Assembly (NCBI RefSeq): GCF_021155765.1
Contig: NC_060118.1
Coordinates: forward strand, 1,488,001 to 1,552,000
DNA length: 64,000 bases
Direction of reading: 5' to 3'
From: Diprion similis
Taxonomy: Eukaryota > Arthropoda > Insecta > Hymenoptera > Diprionidae
Of this stretch, positions 10,030-22,042 are shown one piece after another. The notes beneath the pieces are model-generated. The model saw nothing but the letters and a program-made list of their open reading frames with translations, had not been told where the DNA came from and searched no databases. The stretch's first letter is position 1; each line of letters starts with the position of its first letter. The position numbers and the translations under genes are program-made.

Positions 10030-10220
10030 AAACCTCGACCGTCGGTAGGGGGGAATAACAGCGAGACCGATGGTGAAGCCGCGTGATTTTGACCTTCGGT
10101 CGATGAAACAGTCGGTAAAGCAGCAAAATTTTGACCCTCGGCTGATAACACTGTCGGTAAGGTTGAACCTTCGGTCGATAAATAGGTAGCGCCATTTTGA
10201 TCGACGGTCGGTACAGTAGA
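10030..10220. repeat. Tandem repeat with CGGTCGGTA-like units
   Basis: Four degenerate units of roughly 40-45 bp share TTTTGACCTTCGGTCGAT followed by CAGTCGGTA. A minus-strand ORF runs through it and encodes a matching peptide repeat (TEGQN...LPTVSS), which I take as a by-product. Confidence 0.55.
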
Positions 10221-10489
10221 CTGTGACGTCATCGCGGAGAAGGGTTTGAGTCTGGGGAAAAATGTCGGTAAGTGTCGGTAACAGGAATCTATACGCAGAA
10301 TGCCCCTTGTATTACTTCTGTAATGAATCCAATTCGATTCAGTATTCATTCCGTATTTGGATATTATCAATCTAAACAACCTGGAAAAGTTAACAGAAAA
10401 TATGTTTATTCTGTTTGAATAATATCGTCCGATTACATTATACTTACTACAGGGAAATCGCGGTCTTATCGTTAGCATCTAGTGACCGA

Positions 10490-11470
10490 AATTTGATAGT
10501 ATATCTACATTGGAATATGGTATATTCTAAGGCTTTATAATGCAAAATGAGGGCATTAGCGCAAGGTATAGACGTTATTAGGAGTAGTAATGGTCAATCA
10601 CGAAAAATGGTAAACTTGAAAGCCATGGTCACCAATGACGGTAATATCGTGAATGTCGTGAAGAGACAAAAATATGTGATTACTCTGGGCGATAAGAACA
10701 TGTTTGCTTAGCGTTACGCACTGCTAGTGTTTGTTGCTCGAAGTTTTTATCATTTAATTGATTATACTGTGGCAAATTTATGATTTTTGCTTGAGAAAAC
10801 AAGCTTTTCACAGGTGCAGATTTTGGAAGTGGTGTAATATAGTGCAGAAATAGTTGTGTTACGTAAGAATATTCGTTATCTTTCGGGTAACTTCATACAT
10901 TTTCAACAAGTAGCGAAATTGAGTTCGTTTCTCGATACAAAAGTAAATAAGTAATGTAATATAATATAAGTAGTTAGGGGTAGTATAATATAGGTAGTAC
11001 CGGTATTATATGTAATCCAATTAAATCACACAATAATGGTAATTTATTGTATCTAAAAATATATTTCGGTAGATGATAAGCATGGCTTCTGTTGATTTTT
11101 CTAGATTATTCCATTTAATTACATGAATACAGAATAATTACTAAATAAAGTTGGATTCTGTCGCGATAGGAAGTTGTCACCTTGATTATGTCCGAGGGAA
11201 AAGGTTCTACAAAGAAATGTTGCACACGTCATGCAGATGCGTGAAACGCGAACAGAAAATAGATATTATTTCAAAATACGCACAGAGTGACGCTGAACGA
11301 TACACAACGTTGTGACGTACTCTCGGAGACTGCCACTGAGGACAGCTGATCCGCTAATCCTCATGACACACACGTGCGGTCGCGGAAGGGTACGCAAATC
11401 GCAACATCCTTTCATGAGCGCTAGAGCTCACACTTCGCACTCATGCCAAGCACAACAAATAAACGCAAAA
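10490..11470. other. AT-rich DNA without recognisable genes
   Basis: I see only short chance ORFs, AT-rich blocks (10930-11060) and no domain, repeat pair or promoter that can be supported. Confidence 0.5.
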
Positions 11471-11472
11471 CC

Positions 11473-11690
11473 CAAAAGTGGTTTTGAAATGAATACTTCA
11501 GCGAGCTGGATTCATAATTCATTCATTTTGGAATGAATACTGAGTCAAGGTGAATTTGAAATTGGCTTTGGAATGAATGCTAAACCAAGTTGAGTTTATT
11601 ATTGACTTTCGCACTGAATACTGAAACCTGTGGAATTTACTACTCATTTTCGGAAGCAATATTGAATCCAACAGGATCGATTATTCATCA
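11473..11690. repeat. Degenerate tandem repeat, about 42-bp units
   Basis: Five imperfect units share TTTGGAATGAATACTGA followed by a GTTGAATTTATTATT-like part. Divergence is high, so this is an old array. Confidence 0.5.
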
Positions 11691-11840
11691 ATAGATGTAA
11701 TTTTGAATAAGTTTTTTTATTCCTAATGAATAAAAAAAAATTCAAATACCCCCAACCCTGCTGATTTTATTGTGCACACAGTGAGTTCCTGATGTGATTC
11801 ACCGGGAGAGCGAGGAGTAGCAAAAATCCACGACACAAAC

Positions 11841-11858
11841 TGGCACCCAACGTGGGGC
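11841..11858 (+). other. Possible tRNA-Lys primer-binding site of a lost LTR element
   Basis: TGGCACCCAACGTGGGGC differs by one base from the well-known Lys-1,2 primer-binding site of retroviruses and retroelements. No gag or pol is readable downstream and no paired LTR was found, so this is at most a relic. Confidence 0.4.
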
Positions 11859-12479
11859 CGTCGAGAAATTTCCGTTGCAAATTTTCGAATTTGATAGTGG
11901 CGTCATGGGCTTCAGAAACTTCGAGTTAATAACGGCTGGCGGAGAGTCTAGTGAAAATTTCGATACCACCTCTACAAGCGTGAACGGGTAGGGTGACGAG
12001 ATTACAGGAATTGCGAGATTTAGTAACTTAATACCTTGAGGAGGCTCGTGAGAGGCAGATGCGAAATTATAACCGCGGTCACCGTGACGTTTGCTTTGAA
12101 GTCGATAATTAACTACAGAAGAGAAATAGAGTTTTGTCGTCTGTAGCGGCGAAGTTGGCTCCGAAGTTCGCAGGCTCATTTCGCCTTACAACGATTATTT
12201 CTCCAGTTGTATATGAAATCGAGAATACCGAAGGAAAAAATCTGAGTGGGCAATTGGGGTAAAGCGCTTCTAGATTTATTTCCAATATTCACTACCAGAG
12301 GGCGTGACCCGTCTACTATCTCGGCACTTCTACAGGACAGAGGGGCGGCGGGACGGGAGCGAGAATGTGACAGTTGAAAATAATGGTAGCGTGCTTTGAA
12401 CAAATGTTTTTACCAATTATAATAATATTTATTCGTCACTTCATTTATTTAGTATATTTACAATCCTTACGTGAAATTC

Positions 12480-12940
12480 ACGGTGAGTCATATTTGGTAA
12501 ATATCGTGGTGGGGGAAGTGCCACCTCATTTTCAAATTGACTTTTACCAATTTCTTCACCACACCGCTAATTGTACTGTACTCGACGATGCAATCACTCA
12601 TGATCACGACCCTGATGGTGGTAGACCACTCTTGATGAAACGCCGCGAAACTTGAAATTCCCCCATCAATATCAGATTCGCGTGAATCAATCTTGGCAAG
12701 AGGCTGGTGTGGTAGCTTGGTTAGCTTTTGTCGATCGTAAACACAGGCCACTGCAGTAGGGTCTCAGGTATAATCCCTTGCCCCACACATTCGTTTCCAT
12801 TGTTTTATCATGCCGTTGGGCCTCGATCAAGTTCGCACCCACGCCTGAGATATACTCGCGACACCACCCGCTAGAGCTCCAGTAGCGCTTAGATCTATCA
12901 GCTTGAATTGGACTGGGATACAACTCGAGCCGCATGCGAT
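12480..12940 (-). pseudogene. Polinton fragment C1: ends of minor capsid, protease and major capsid genes
   Basis: Reading the minus strand gives, in changing frames: SATGALAGG and RHDKTMET...GKGLYLRPY, which is the C-terminal part of the PLA2-type minor protein; then KLPHQPLAKID, the start of the protease; then CIVEYSTISGVVKKLV, the extreme C-terminus of the major capsid protein. Thus an internal deletion joined protease start to capsid end. Compare the intact order in Polinton B at 43.6-46.3 kb. Confidence 0.65.
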
Positions 12941-12959
12941 TCCTCCTGTATTCGACGCG

Positions 12960-14120
12960 CAGCCATTCTTACGTTTTCCCATCAGACGCTACCCGCTTGC
13001 TTTCTTTTTGTCGTTCAATTCCTTCATCCAGCAGAAAGTAGCAGGCTCAAATCAGCAACCATAACAAAAGTGCTAGAGAGATTCGACAAAAGCAAACAAG
13101 CTCAAATACGAACTATAACAATATATGAAGAATTAGAAATGTTAGGTGTTTCGGTCAATATTTTAGCCACTAATAATTTTATTAAAGACGTTTCGGTCCT
13201 GCGGCCTCAGTTTCCGTGGGAAAGAAATACTGAAAACAAATTAAAATCAAGCTAGAATATCTGGTAATGTGTATAAAACGACTGCAAAAACCTTATGTGG
13301 AAACTCACCACGAGGTTCAGCCTGGGTTAAGGTTCGCAGAGTCAGATCCTTCCCATGTGGGCGAAATAATTATTGACTTGAAATATTGTTGCATTTTCTC
13401 AAAAGGCTTTCCTCGAGCAATCTTTTGCTACGAATCATGGACATAAATCACTTGGGCAAGAGCCTACGGATAAGATTTCACCTCGATACCGATCGCCACT
13501 GCACTTCGGTAATCGATCAAGTATGTTCTACGTTCTCTATTTCGCCGATGGGAAGTGGACGTGTTTAGGGTCAGACGCGATTGATGACCATTTTTTCCTC
13601 AAAAGCTGCTGTTGCAGAACGTGGAAAACCCTCATCTCCCCAAAATTCTTACGATCCATCCGTATAAGGTTGGCGCATCCAACACAAGCTCATCAGTCTT
13701 ACGCAGCACGTGAAAGTTAAAAATTTTGAATATCATGGTAACCAACGTCAAAGTCATGGCTGCCGAAGCATACATGGAACTCGTCGAGTAGATAGAGGAG
13801 ACGCGCAATTTGCTGAGCAAGCAGACTCCTGAAGGAGGGGATCACGACATCGTGAACTATTGGATCGGTATTGGAATAGCAAATATCATACTTCTGCGAG
13901 ACATTCTCCAACCACCGAGAGAAGTGTGAGTGTGAAACAACAAATCCAATAGAAGATCTCCCTCATACAATCCTGGGTGGCAAAGATCCAACAGTAACAG
14001 TGGCAGCACGGCGTGGTGACAGGCAGTAATATAGACAGTCCTGCGGGCGTCATTGTTGATAAAAAACAGACATAACATTTGGGAGTTGGAAATATGGTCG
14101 GAATGTAGTAAGTAAACCCC
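12960..14120. other. Decayed DNA, nothing certain
   Basis: Short ORFs only. Because it sits between Polinton fragments it may be eroded Polinton sequence, but I find no supportable motif. Residual PolB sequence may extend into 13900-14120. Confidence 0.4.
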
Positions 14121-14129
14121 TCTACAGGG

Positions 14130-14660
14130 TGACACAGTCGGTTTACTTTCAAGATTTTTATCACGACAAATTGCTCTATTGCTTGGTCTACATAAACAGA
14201 ATTCGTTTTACACAAATCACACCAATTATGCGCAGGACTGCAATATTCACCTGTAAAGTGACAGTAATCATGGCAGTCTTTCTCCTCGGGGGTAAGCGGG
14301 TTTTGGCAAACATAGTAATTGGGGGCACACATGTGACGATCGTGTTGCACTTGGGTAAGAGACTTCATCTTAATTATATTTTTGAATCGTGATTCTACTT
14401 CAATCGATGAATTTTTTCAACTCTTGCACGAACCAATCTACGCAATCAGCACCGTGTTCACCGTAAGACTCCGATAAGGTCTTATCGTACGCGCACTATG
14501 TGTATTATGCCTCCCTGTGCAGAATATGCTTTGAAATTTCATGTTTTACAGTTGTGAAATTCGTATACAGGTTCGGGCATTGATATACATTAAACATCAG
14601 TATGAATAACAAACGGGACGGTGCCTTTGTTTTTATAATTTTTGAACTGCAAATTTAAAT
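14130..14660 (-). pseudogene. PolB fragment of a different Polinton (C2)
   Basis: The minus strand reads FKNYKNKGTVPFVI (exonuclease I region), then GADCVDWFVQELKKF, then the Cys/His patch CQNPLTPEEK...CHFTGEYCSPAHNWC. The same ordered segments occur in PolB of A and B, but residues differ strongly, so this is another lineage. Frames change several times; no polymerase palm motifs remain. Confidence 0.7.
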
Positions 14661-14924
14661 CCTTAGATTTTGGAAATTCCATGCGCACTTCAACATAATA
14701 AATCCCGCCGTTGGTGGACGTAGGTGTGTTTTACGGCGAAGTGGCATGGGCATAAAAACATGAAAACAGTTTGCCTTCATCATGACATAATTGTTTGCTC
14801 ACCAATCGTAAAAAAATTTTTCATTCAAGCAAAGTGGTATCTTGGTGTGGACTCGCGGGTAATTTCATGCTCGGGACAATCATTACACAGGCACACAAAA
14901 AAAAATGGAATTGAATGTTAACAT

Positions 14925-15275
14925 GCTTATAAAGACGCATTCTACACCTCGAAAACGTGAGGATGCAAAATTCTCAAACCGCCCAAGCGATCAGAAAAGT
15001 GGAGCGTCTTCTTACTTTTTCCAAATTTGGAAAAAAATCTCACAGATTAGTTACCATCCACAGAAATTGGCTAAATTTTGACAGCTGCACTAAATGTATC
15101 GAACTATCCGGTATATTGCCACTCGGCGGTCATGAAACACATATTTTGAGCCCAGTCTCATGAGATTTGATGGTGAAATGACGAAATGGCAGCTGATCTG
15201 GTTTTCGATTATGGAGAACACCGAAATTTCATTTTGGCGACATTTGTAACCGACATTACACGCATGCCGGCTTTA
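14925..15275 (+). repeat. Inverted repeat, left arm
   Basis: The arm begins TTATAAAGACGC and includes GGTGAAATGACGAAATGG and TTCATTTTGGCGACA. It is the reverse complement, with moderate divergence, of 16670-17080. The two arms enclose a candidate LTR insertion. Confidence 0.7.
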
Positions 15276-15453
15276 CATTCTCGATGCCCTCTGCCCCTAC
15301 TCATTAGTTTTATTTCAGTTTTCGTTTAAATTTATTTATATCTCATATTTTTGAGTCTCCGTATGCATTGTATGCATACGGCTTTCTTTATCACTTTTTA
15401 CGGCTCTGGGAAATAACCACCCCCAGCTTATAATAATCTTACTCATTAAATAA

Positions 15454-16574
15454 TGTTACGGGATAATCCTTACCTAAACAGAATAGAATATACAAACTCT
15501 CTAAGAGTAACCAGATGACCGGAAATCGCTTCTCGATATTTCCAGGTATGCAGAATCTGGCACGCACGTGCAACGGATTAAAATCCATATAGCCATCTTT
15601 GAAGTGTCTGTTTGGACAGGGTCATCCCGAACATACAGTAGAATAATTTTTATCATGTACCAAAACAAGCACGGCAATTCCCACCCGCACTCATGAAAGA
15701 GGCGGGATTAGTTAAGATAGTTTTGCATGCTACACCGTACCCAAAGGGCGAGGGTAGTTAATGGCGAATGGGAAACTCAAAATCTTATCAATACTTCCTT
15801 ATTGGGCAGCTCTCTCAAAGATGCTGGGAACCAATCAGGAAGTAGTTTCTCTCAATTCTCAATTTTTCTGAACAGTCAGTCGTGGGATAGTCGTCAAGCA
15901 GTTGTTACCGTTTCGTCAAGTAGTTGTTACACAGACGTCAAACAGTCGTTACATTTTTTCGTCAAGCAGTCGTTACATAGTTGTCAGCCAGTCTTCATCA
16001 AGAAGAAGCAGCTCTCAGTTTTTTCAAGACATTCATTGCTCATTGTTTATTCGCAATTCTCATTTTCTCAAGTCTCATTCTCAGGCTTCATTTTCTAATA
16101 TATCTTCTCAGTTATTGACAGTCTTCGACCAGAAATCGTTTTCTCAGTTTTAGGCAGATCAATCAGACCAGAGAATCTGTTAGAAATTCAAAAGGTCTTT
16201 TATTTTATTTGATTTAACAAACTAAAGCGCTAAAAGGGAATTCCGTGACTTTACATTTAAACCTTCTATCTTTTATAATTAAAATCATTATAAGAATTTT
16301 CTTTAAACTTAATTTGAATAAACAAATACTCGTGTGTTAAACCTTAATTGAATAAACAAATATTCGTGTGTTAAACTTACATCGCGAGTTGAACAATTAA
16401 TTACCTTTAACGCCTAATATAAGTTAAGCGATCAGTAACTTTAACCAATCTCACCACCGGCCGAACACGCAGAGCCGCCCACATAGCCCGAATCAACGGT
16501 CACCAGCAAAAGGTAAGTGACCATTTTATTATCAAAGTCGGTTCAACCAAGAGGGAAAACGACATCAAAATTCA
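15454..16574. mobile_element. Candidate solo LTR (TGTTACGG...TTCA)
   Basis: Starts TGTTACGGGATAATCC and ends AAAATTCA, with the 5-bp sequence AATAA on both sides, a possible target duplication. Two near-identical 34-bp blocks each holding AATAAA lie near 16310-16375, as expected for an LTR polyadenylation region. The flanks are AT rich, so the duplication could be chance. Confidence 0.45.
15892..15992. repeat. Short tandem repeat, 22-24 bp units
   Basis: Four units of the form CGTCAAGCAGTTGTTACNNNN start at 15892, 15914, 15936 and 15960. Confidence 0.7.
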
Positions 16575-16669
16575 AATAATTCACCATCCGGGAGAACTAA
16601 TCCGAGCCAAGCGTTATATTTTTGGGAGTGGTTTGGTCATCAGCCAACCCAGCCCATAACACCGGTAAT

Positions 16670-17080
16670 GTATGCGTGTAATGTCGGTAAAAACTTACCC
16701 GTATGTGTAAAAGGTCGGTAACAAGTGTCGCCAAAATGAAATTTCGGTGTTTTCCATAATCGAAAACCAGATCAGCTGCCATTTCGTCATTTCACCATCA
16801 AATCTCATGGGACTGGGCTCAAAATATGTGTTTCATCACCGCTAACTGGCATTATACCGGACAGTTCGATCCATTTAGTGCAGCTGTGAAAGTTTAGCCA
16901 ATTTTTGTGGGTGGTAACTAATCTGTAAGATTTTTTTCCAAATTCAGAAAAAGTAAGAAAACGCTCCACTTTTTGTCAAAATCAGGCAGTAACTGCCCAA
17001 GTTTCACTCTGATCGCTTGAACGGTATAGGAATTTGGCATCCCCGCGTTTTCGATGTGTACAACGCGTCTTTATAAGCAC
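16670..17080 (-). repeat. Inverted repeat, right arm
   Basis: Reverse complement of the arm at 14925-15275, including the mirrored TTATAAAGACGC at its outer end. It abuts the left end of Polinton B. It could be terminal-repeat DNA of another Polinton. Confidence 0.7.
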
Positions 17081-17384
17081 CTTAATCGACGAAACGATGG
17101 TAATCCTATGTATATTTTGTTCGCTGCATCCGGATTTGGTGCTGGTCAAAATGTATCACGTCAGGTTCATGGGCATTTTAAAGTTAAATGGCGCAACAAA
17201 TACGGGAGTAGGAGATAAAAGTGTACCTTCATGTTTTTAGGGTCACTGAATCCGAATCCAGGGAGTAGTTATACACTGCCGGTTTTGGCCCGATTAGTGT
17301 TAGTGCGTGTGCGTGTGAGTTTTGTTAGTATTAGCGTGTCTGTGTGTCAACTCCCGCTGTACCAACCGAAAGTCAAACATCCAG

Positions 17385-17690
17385 CTCTACATGTGAGTAC
17401 AAAGTCCTGTGCGTTATCAACTACGTGACATTCTAATCAAAAGAACCGTTCAGTTCCCAAAGTCCGGTTTGAGATCAACCACGTGGCATTCCAAAATTAT
17501 TAGTTCCGAGAATTGTTTTTCGCCAAACCGGATGCGGGGGTGAACCTCGTGACATGCCGTTCCCATGATATCAAACCACGTGACGTTCTTTATGTGAGTT
17601 CAAAGTCAAGTGTATTATCAACCACGTGACATTCTGATCAAAAGTCCAAAGTCCGATGTGATATCAACCACGTGACGTTCTGTTTCCCCA
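17385..17690 (+). repeat. Polinton B left terminal repeat: CACGTG array
   Basis: Repeated ATCAACCACGTGACGTTCT-like units. It aligns closely, inverted, to 47650-47960, sharing for example GGGGTGAA and CCCATGATATCAAACC. Homology continues outward to about 17088. Confidence 0.75.
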
Positions 17691-17954
17691 CTATTGGAAA
17701 TTGATCCAGTTAACAATACGATGTGCGGGATGCGAGGGAAACATAAATCAAGAGAGCAAAATAGGAGAAACGTCTGTTCTGTTTATTTCACCGGACGAGA
17801 CTGGGGGTCTCTTGCCTACGTGCGATACAAGTGTATTGTTTTGTGTGCATTGGTGTTTGTGTTTGTGCTCTATGTGTTAATGTATGTGTGCGTGAGTTTG
17901 GTCGTCGTCGATACATATATTTCAATACCCACCAAATGCGTGTGGCGAGGACGT

Positions 17955-17962
17955 TATAAAAG
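17955..17962 (+). promoter_or_regulatory. TATA box of left OB-like gene
   Basis: TATAAAAG inside GCGAGGACGTTATAAAAGCC. The identical context, inverted, lies upstream of the right OB-like gene at 47638-47645. Confidence 0.65.
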
Positions 17963-18039
17963 CCACAACCTGGAATTTCATCGTCGGCCTAAAGCTGTGC
18001 TTCCTGGAGACTTTGATCAACTGCACAGTAAGAATCAAA

Positions 18040-18430
18040 ATGATGGATTTGGCAAAACTTAACGTGGTTGCACGGATGAAGACGTCTCTTCCTTTGAAGA
18101 AACTTGCGGACCTGGAAGCCTACTTTAATTACCGTGTCAGTGGAATCCACCAAGTTAAGTCGAAATTTGGAGACAAAGTCGTCATAGACTTGTGAAATTC
18201 ATTCACGGTCTTCCTACCCAATCGATTGACGGAAATTGTTCAAGAAGACGAAAAGCTGCTGCAGCAGATGGTGTCAGCCGCCAACGATTCTCGATTACAC
18301 CGATATCGATATCTTGGTGGGCAGTAGAACCGACTTGAATTCGTGTACATGTGATTTCAATATCACAGTAAAAATTTTGTACCTCGTACGTCGAATATTC
18401 AATAGAAAGGATCAAAATTGTTCGTATTTT
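18040..18430 (+). pseudogene. OB-fold-like Polinton gene, left copy, broken
   Basis: Readable motifs are LPLKKLADLEAYFNY, VKSKFGDKVVIDL, then after TGA SFTVFLPNRLTE, and after further breaks RYLGG and NRLEFV. The pattern 'lysine-lysine-phenylalanine-glycine, strand, FLP' is one I know from insect Polintons and resembles a small beta-barrel, perhaps single-strand DNA binding; this function is inferred. The gene is the counterpart of 47074-47586 but clearly more diverged than the neighbouring terminal repeats, and its N-terminal part seems deleted. Confidence 0.55.
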
Positions 18431-18859
18431 TTTACTTAACATTAAACCATCTTGTTCACGCTTATCCCGACATGTATCTGTAATTGATAATCAACTCAGG
18501 TTCTGTTTTTTTGAATCAACTTCAAATTGCGTTTTTAAATCTAAGAAACTACTGCTCTGAACATCACTAAGAAAAAAAAGATGAAGATTGTCAAACAAAA
18601 AAATTGTATTTCAATCTTGTTACTGTAACGTGAGGTGAGCGGTCTTTATCAAGGATAGAATGCACGGCTGATCAACAGCTGAAGTAGTTGTATACTAGTC
18701 AGAGCCTCGTATCTACGGTGTTGGGTGACTATCGTTCAAGTACAGCTCGGTCAAAGATGGGAACCAAGGTCGAAGGATATATAGGTTTGGTATTAAGATT
18801 TTGACTCTGGCCATAATCTATTCCATCTGGGAAAATGAGTAAAAGACTTGGTGACAAAA

Positions 18860-18862
<3 letters not shown>
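18431..18862. other. Intergenic DNA of Polinton B, no gene seen
   Basis: No ORF or motif of note between the left OB-like gene and the AT microsatellite. Confidence 0.5.

Positions 18863-18914
<52 letters not shown>
18863..18914. repeat. (AT)n microsatellite
   Basis: About 26 AT units immediately left of the TGTGACG start of an LTR-like element. Confidence 0.95.
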
Positions 18915-18917
<3 letters not shown>

Positions 18918-21900
18918 GACGTGGTATTTTATACCCCGTCATATGGTATTTGAATATCGCACTCCTTATCTTCAGAATGTCGTAAAAAGTAACGAAAACA
19001 CGTCTGAAGCCAATACTCCAAAAAGAACGACTAATTAATTTCTAAGTGAGACTTATCTATTAAGCTAATTCCTATCTTTTTTTATCTTTGTATCGCACTA
19101 CGAGAACTATCTTCAACGACACCGCTTCGAGGGAACTAAATATCGCGAAGCAGAGGTCACGTACCGGGTCAACAGCCAACTATCGTCAACTGCAACAAAT
19201 CGGATACCGCCAAGTCAACTTCAGATGGATGCCTACCTAGATTGCGTACAGGGTCGCGCGTGAAGCACAACGAAGACCTCCGATCATTCAGACTTATCGG
19301 CCAGGAGCCGAACCATCGCTACAACGCCACTGCCGCATGGATGCATCGTAGACGGCGTACAGGACTGTGCGTCAAAAACACAATCAAGCCTCCCGTCGCG
19401 GTACTTATCAGCCTGGAGCTGAACCAGCATACCTACTGTTCCGCCTACTATACCGCAGAATCGTAGCTGTCTACAAACCTACGATTATCGAAGGACTGCA
19501 TCGTGAGGACAAGCCCGAGAAACAGTGGTGGACCACGCCGGACTGATAGTCTTAAGGATGGGAACCCTGCGTGTAAATCATCACCATCAGGAAGGCTCGC
19601 TGCAACAGTGCCGTAGAGCCCACACCGAGTTGCAGTACCGGAGAGATAGTCAGCGCGGGGAGTACTAGCACTGCATAAGTTGACGACGGATCAATCACGA
19701 ATTCTACAAAGTATCGATATCGCAACAGTGTGAGTAGGATCATTCTTCTCGTCGTCGTTCCTAGATCTTCTCGCACATATCGATACCGCAATACCGTGAG
19801 GGGTAGACCCTCCCCTCTCACGAGTATCGCAAGCAGCTAACCATAGCCCTCCCACATATCGCTCGACGGATCGATATTTCCGTATATGTCATCGTGGGAG
19901 GAGAAGACACCCAGGAATGGACTATCGCCCATCTACTCCTGTTGACCCGTACCACGTGACCCTCTGGCCCAATTATCGATCACCGAACACCGGAAAAGAA
20001 TCACGTGACGAAATCTCGCCGAAAATCGACCGGGATCGTCAGGATCGCCGCTCGTCTCTACCCATTCTACGTTCAGCCTAGGTTTCGACTAGACGTGTTT
20101 TCGCTAACGTTATTCTCGCTATCTTTATATTCATTCGCTAACATTTCAATTCAGTGCCTTGTACCTGCTTCCGACAGTCGCCTATCTACTCTCTACTTTT
20201 CTTCTATCTTCTATCTTCGTGAGTGAGGTTTTTTTATCCATTTTGTGAAGCCACGAATTTACTTGCTTTAGATCTTTTTCTCTCTTTTCTTACCTATTAT
20301 CGATTTTCTTTCTTTTATCTCGCAGTTTGCTCTGCGTGAGCCACGTGGGCTCGTATCGTATTCTCTTCTTATCTCCTATCTTATTTTCTCCCTTATTATC
20401 GAATATTGCAAGTAATTTCGCGACTGGTTAGTTTACTATTATTTGTAGTGACTATTATCTATTTCCTCGATTTATCTCGTTTGAATGATTTTCATGATAT
20501 CACTGAATAGCAACGCCTTACTTATGCTTTCGTAGAATATCTCTGAATACCGTATCTTATTCGAATCTCTGATTTATTGTTCTCAGTAGTGATTGTTAAA
20601 TCAATTAGCTCATAAAGTCTCTAATTTTGTCTCTTATTTCGTTTCTCGCTATCTAATATCTATTTTCTCTCTGTATCTCTTTTATAATTTCTCAAATATC
20701 GTTTCTTTGATTTCTTAATATTTTGCTGATTTGAATATTATCGAATATCTTTCTGATTTAATTATTATCGAATATCTTGGAGGAATTATATCATAAGCGC
20801 ACTGCGTGCGCGATCTTATATCGCTGCGCGGTATAGCCGTTGTTCTCTTTTGACATTGGAGTATTGTGTCGTACCGAATAACACCTTTTTCACCGCTTTC
20901 TTTGGTAATACCACAGTAACGTAGTTTGTCCGTAGATCTCTAGTTTGTAATATATCGCACTATAATATTTTGCTCTCTATCATACCTGTTCGTGACACGT
21001 GAAGATATCTATTTCTTGTTTATCGTAATTATAATATTTCGTCGTATCGCATATATCGCAAGCTAGAACCTACGTATTTCTCTAATTTCTCTTGTAATTG
21101 CTTTCGTAATTTCTCTTGTAATTTCTATCATACCTGTTTTACATTATTTCGCTATACCTGATTATTTCTGACTTCGCTTCAAGTATCGAATTATCTCACT
21201 GACTTGTCATCCTTGCCTTGTCGATTAATTGCAATATCTCTTGTTCTCGATTAATTGTAATATCTCTTGTTTCTCGATTAACTATAATATCTTTTGCTTT
21301 TTGACTAACTATAATATCTCTTGCCTTCTCTTGCCAATTGTATTCTCGTATCTTCTATCTATTATCGTGCCTCATTATTGTTACACATTGTTGCGATTAT
21401 TCTCTATTTCTATGTAATCATATTTTTCTCGCCATACTTTGCTATTTGATTTAAATTGTAACAATTAGTTTAAGAACCCTAGATTGTGCATTGCATGCTA
21501 GCCTATTTCTTATCTGCTTTGTAAACTTGCTGATTGTTATACCGAGTAATAGTATCGCGATCACCCCGCTTCATACCGCTAAATCACACGAATAATTGTA
21601 TCGCTACCGTGTTATCTTTGAATTCACTTTCTCTCTGGCTGTACCTGAATTTCTCTGCTTGTCTTTTCAATACAATTGATACTATTACCATTTTCGTTAA
21701 TATTGTGTTTTAGCGAATTGGATACAACCCATCCCCTCTACCGTTATTTTTACCTGCTGAGTGAGCTGTGCAAAACCGTCGTAGAATCTGATCTATTTAA
21801 TTGTATCGTCTTCTCTAATTATCGTATCTCTGACGCTACTGCGTCTGGCGCCCAACACTTATCTCTTTTTCTAATTATCGTTTTATTCAGTGATTAGGTC

Positions 21901-21981
21901 AGTAACTGCGCCGTCGGGTAGCGTGATCATCCCTTCCTCGGAATTATCTCTATTTTCCTTTTAAATAATAATCACGTTGCA
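18915..21981 (+). mobile_element. LTR-like element, 3.07 kb, TSD ATAT
   Basis: Starts TGTGACGTGGTATTTTATAC, ends CACGTTGCA, flanked by ATAT on both sides. It is inserted at the end of an AT microsatellite, so the duplication is weak evidence by itself. Blocks such as GGCCAGGAGCCGAACC and GCGTCTGGCGCCCAAC recur, inverted, in 49709-52394, which shows a repeated family. No coding capacity; the last third is a T-rich TATCTC-type low-complexity tract. Confidence 0.6.
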
Positions 21982-22042
21982 ATATAAATATATAAACAAA
22001 TATATATGTATATATATATATATATAAACAATAAATACATAC

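Larger units (their letters stand above)
2562..10490 (+). mobile_element. Polinton/Maverick A, replication half only
   Basis: The element carries ATPase, three small virion-type genes and integrase on the plus strand, facing a minus-strand PolB. It ends on the right in CACGTG terminal-repeat DNA. Polintons are 15-25 kb virus-like transposons with capsid genes. Here the capsid half (PLA2 protein, protease, penton, major capsid), which should lie left of the ATPase, is missing, and the element stops at a Gypsy LTR. Several genes carry stops or frameshifts. Confidence 0.8.

Noticed and set aside
9972..10478. Minus-strand 168-codon ORF with peptide repeats
   Set aside because: It runs through a tandem repeat in terminal-repeat DNA, without homologue or promoter.
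12908..13255. Plus-strand 115-codon ORF
   Set aside because: No recognisable motif and partly antisense to a Polinton remnant.
17385..17690. CRISPR array
   Set aside because: Units are degenerate, unevenly spaced and mirrored at the other end of a transposon; the DNA is eukaryotic.
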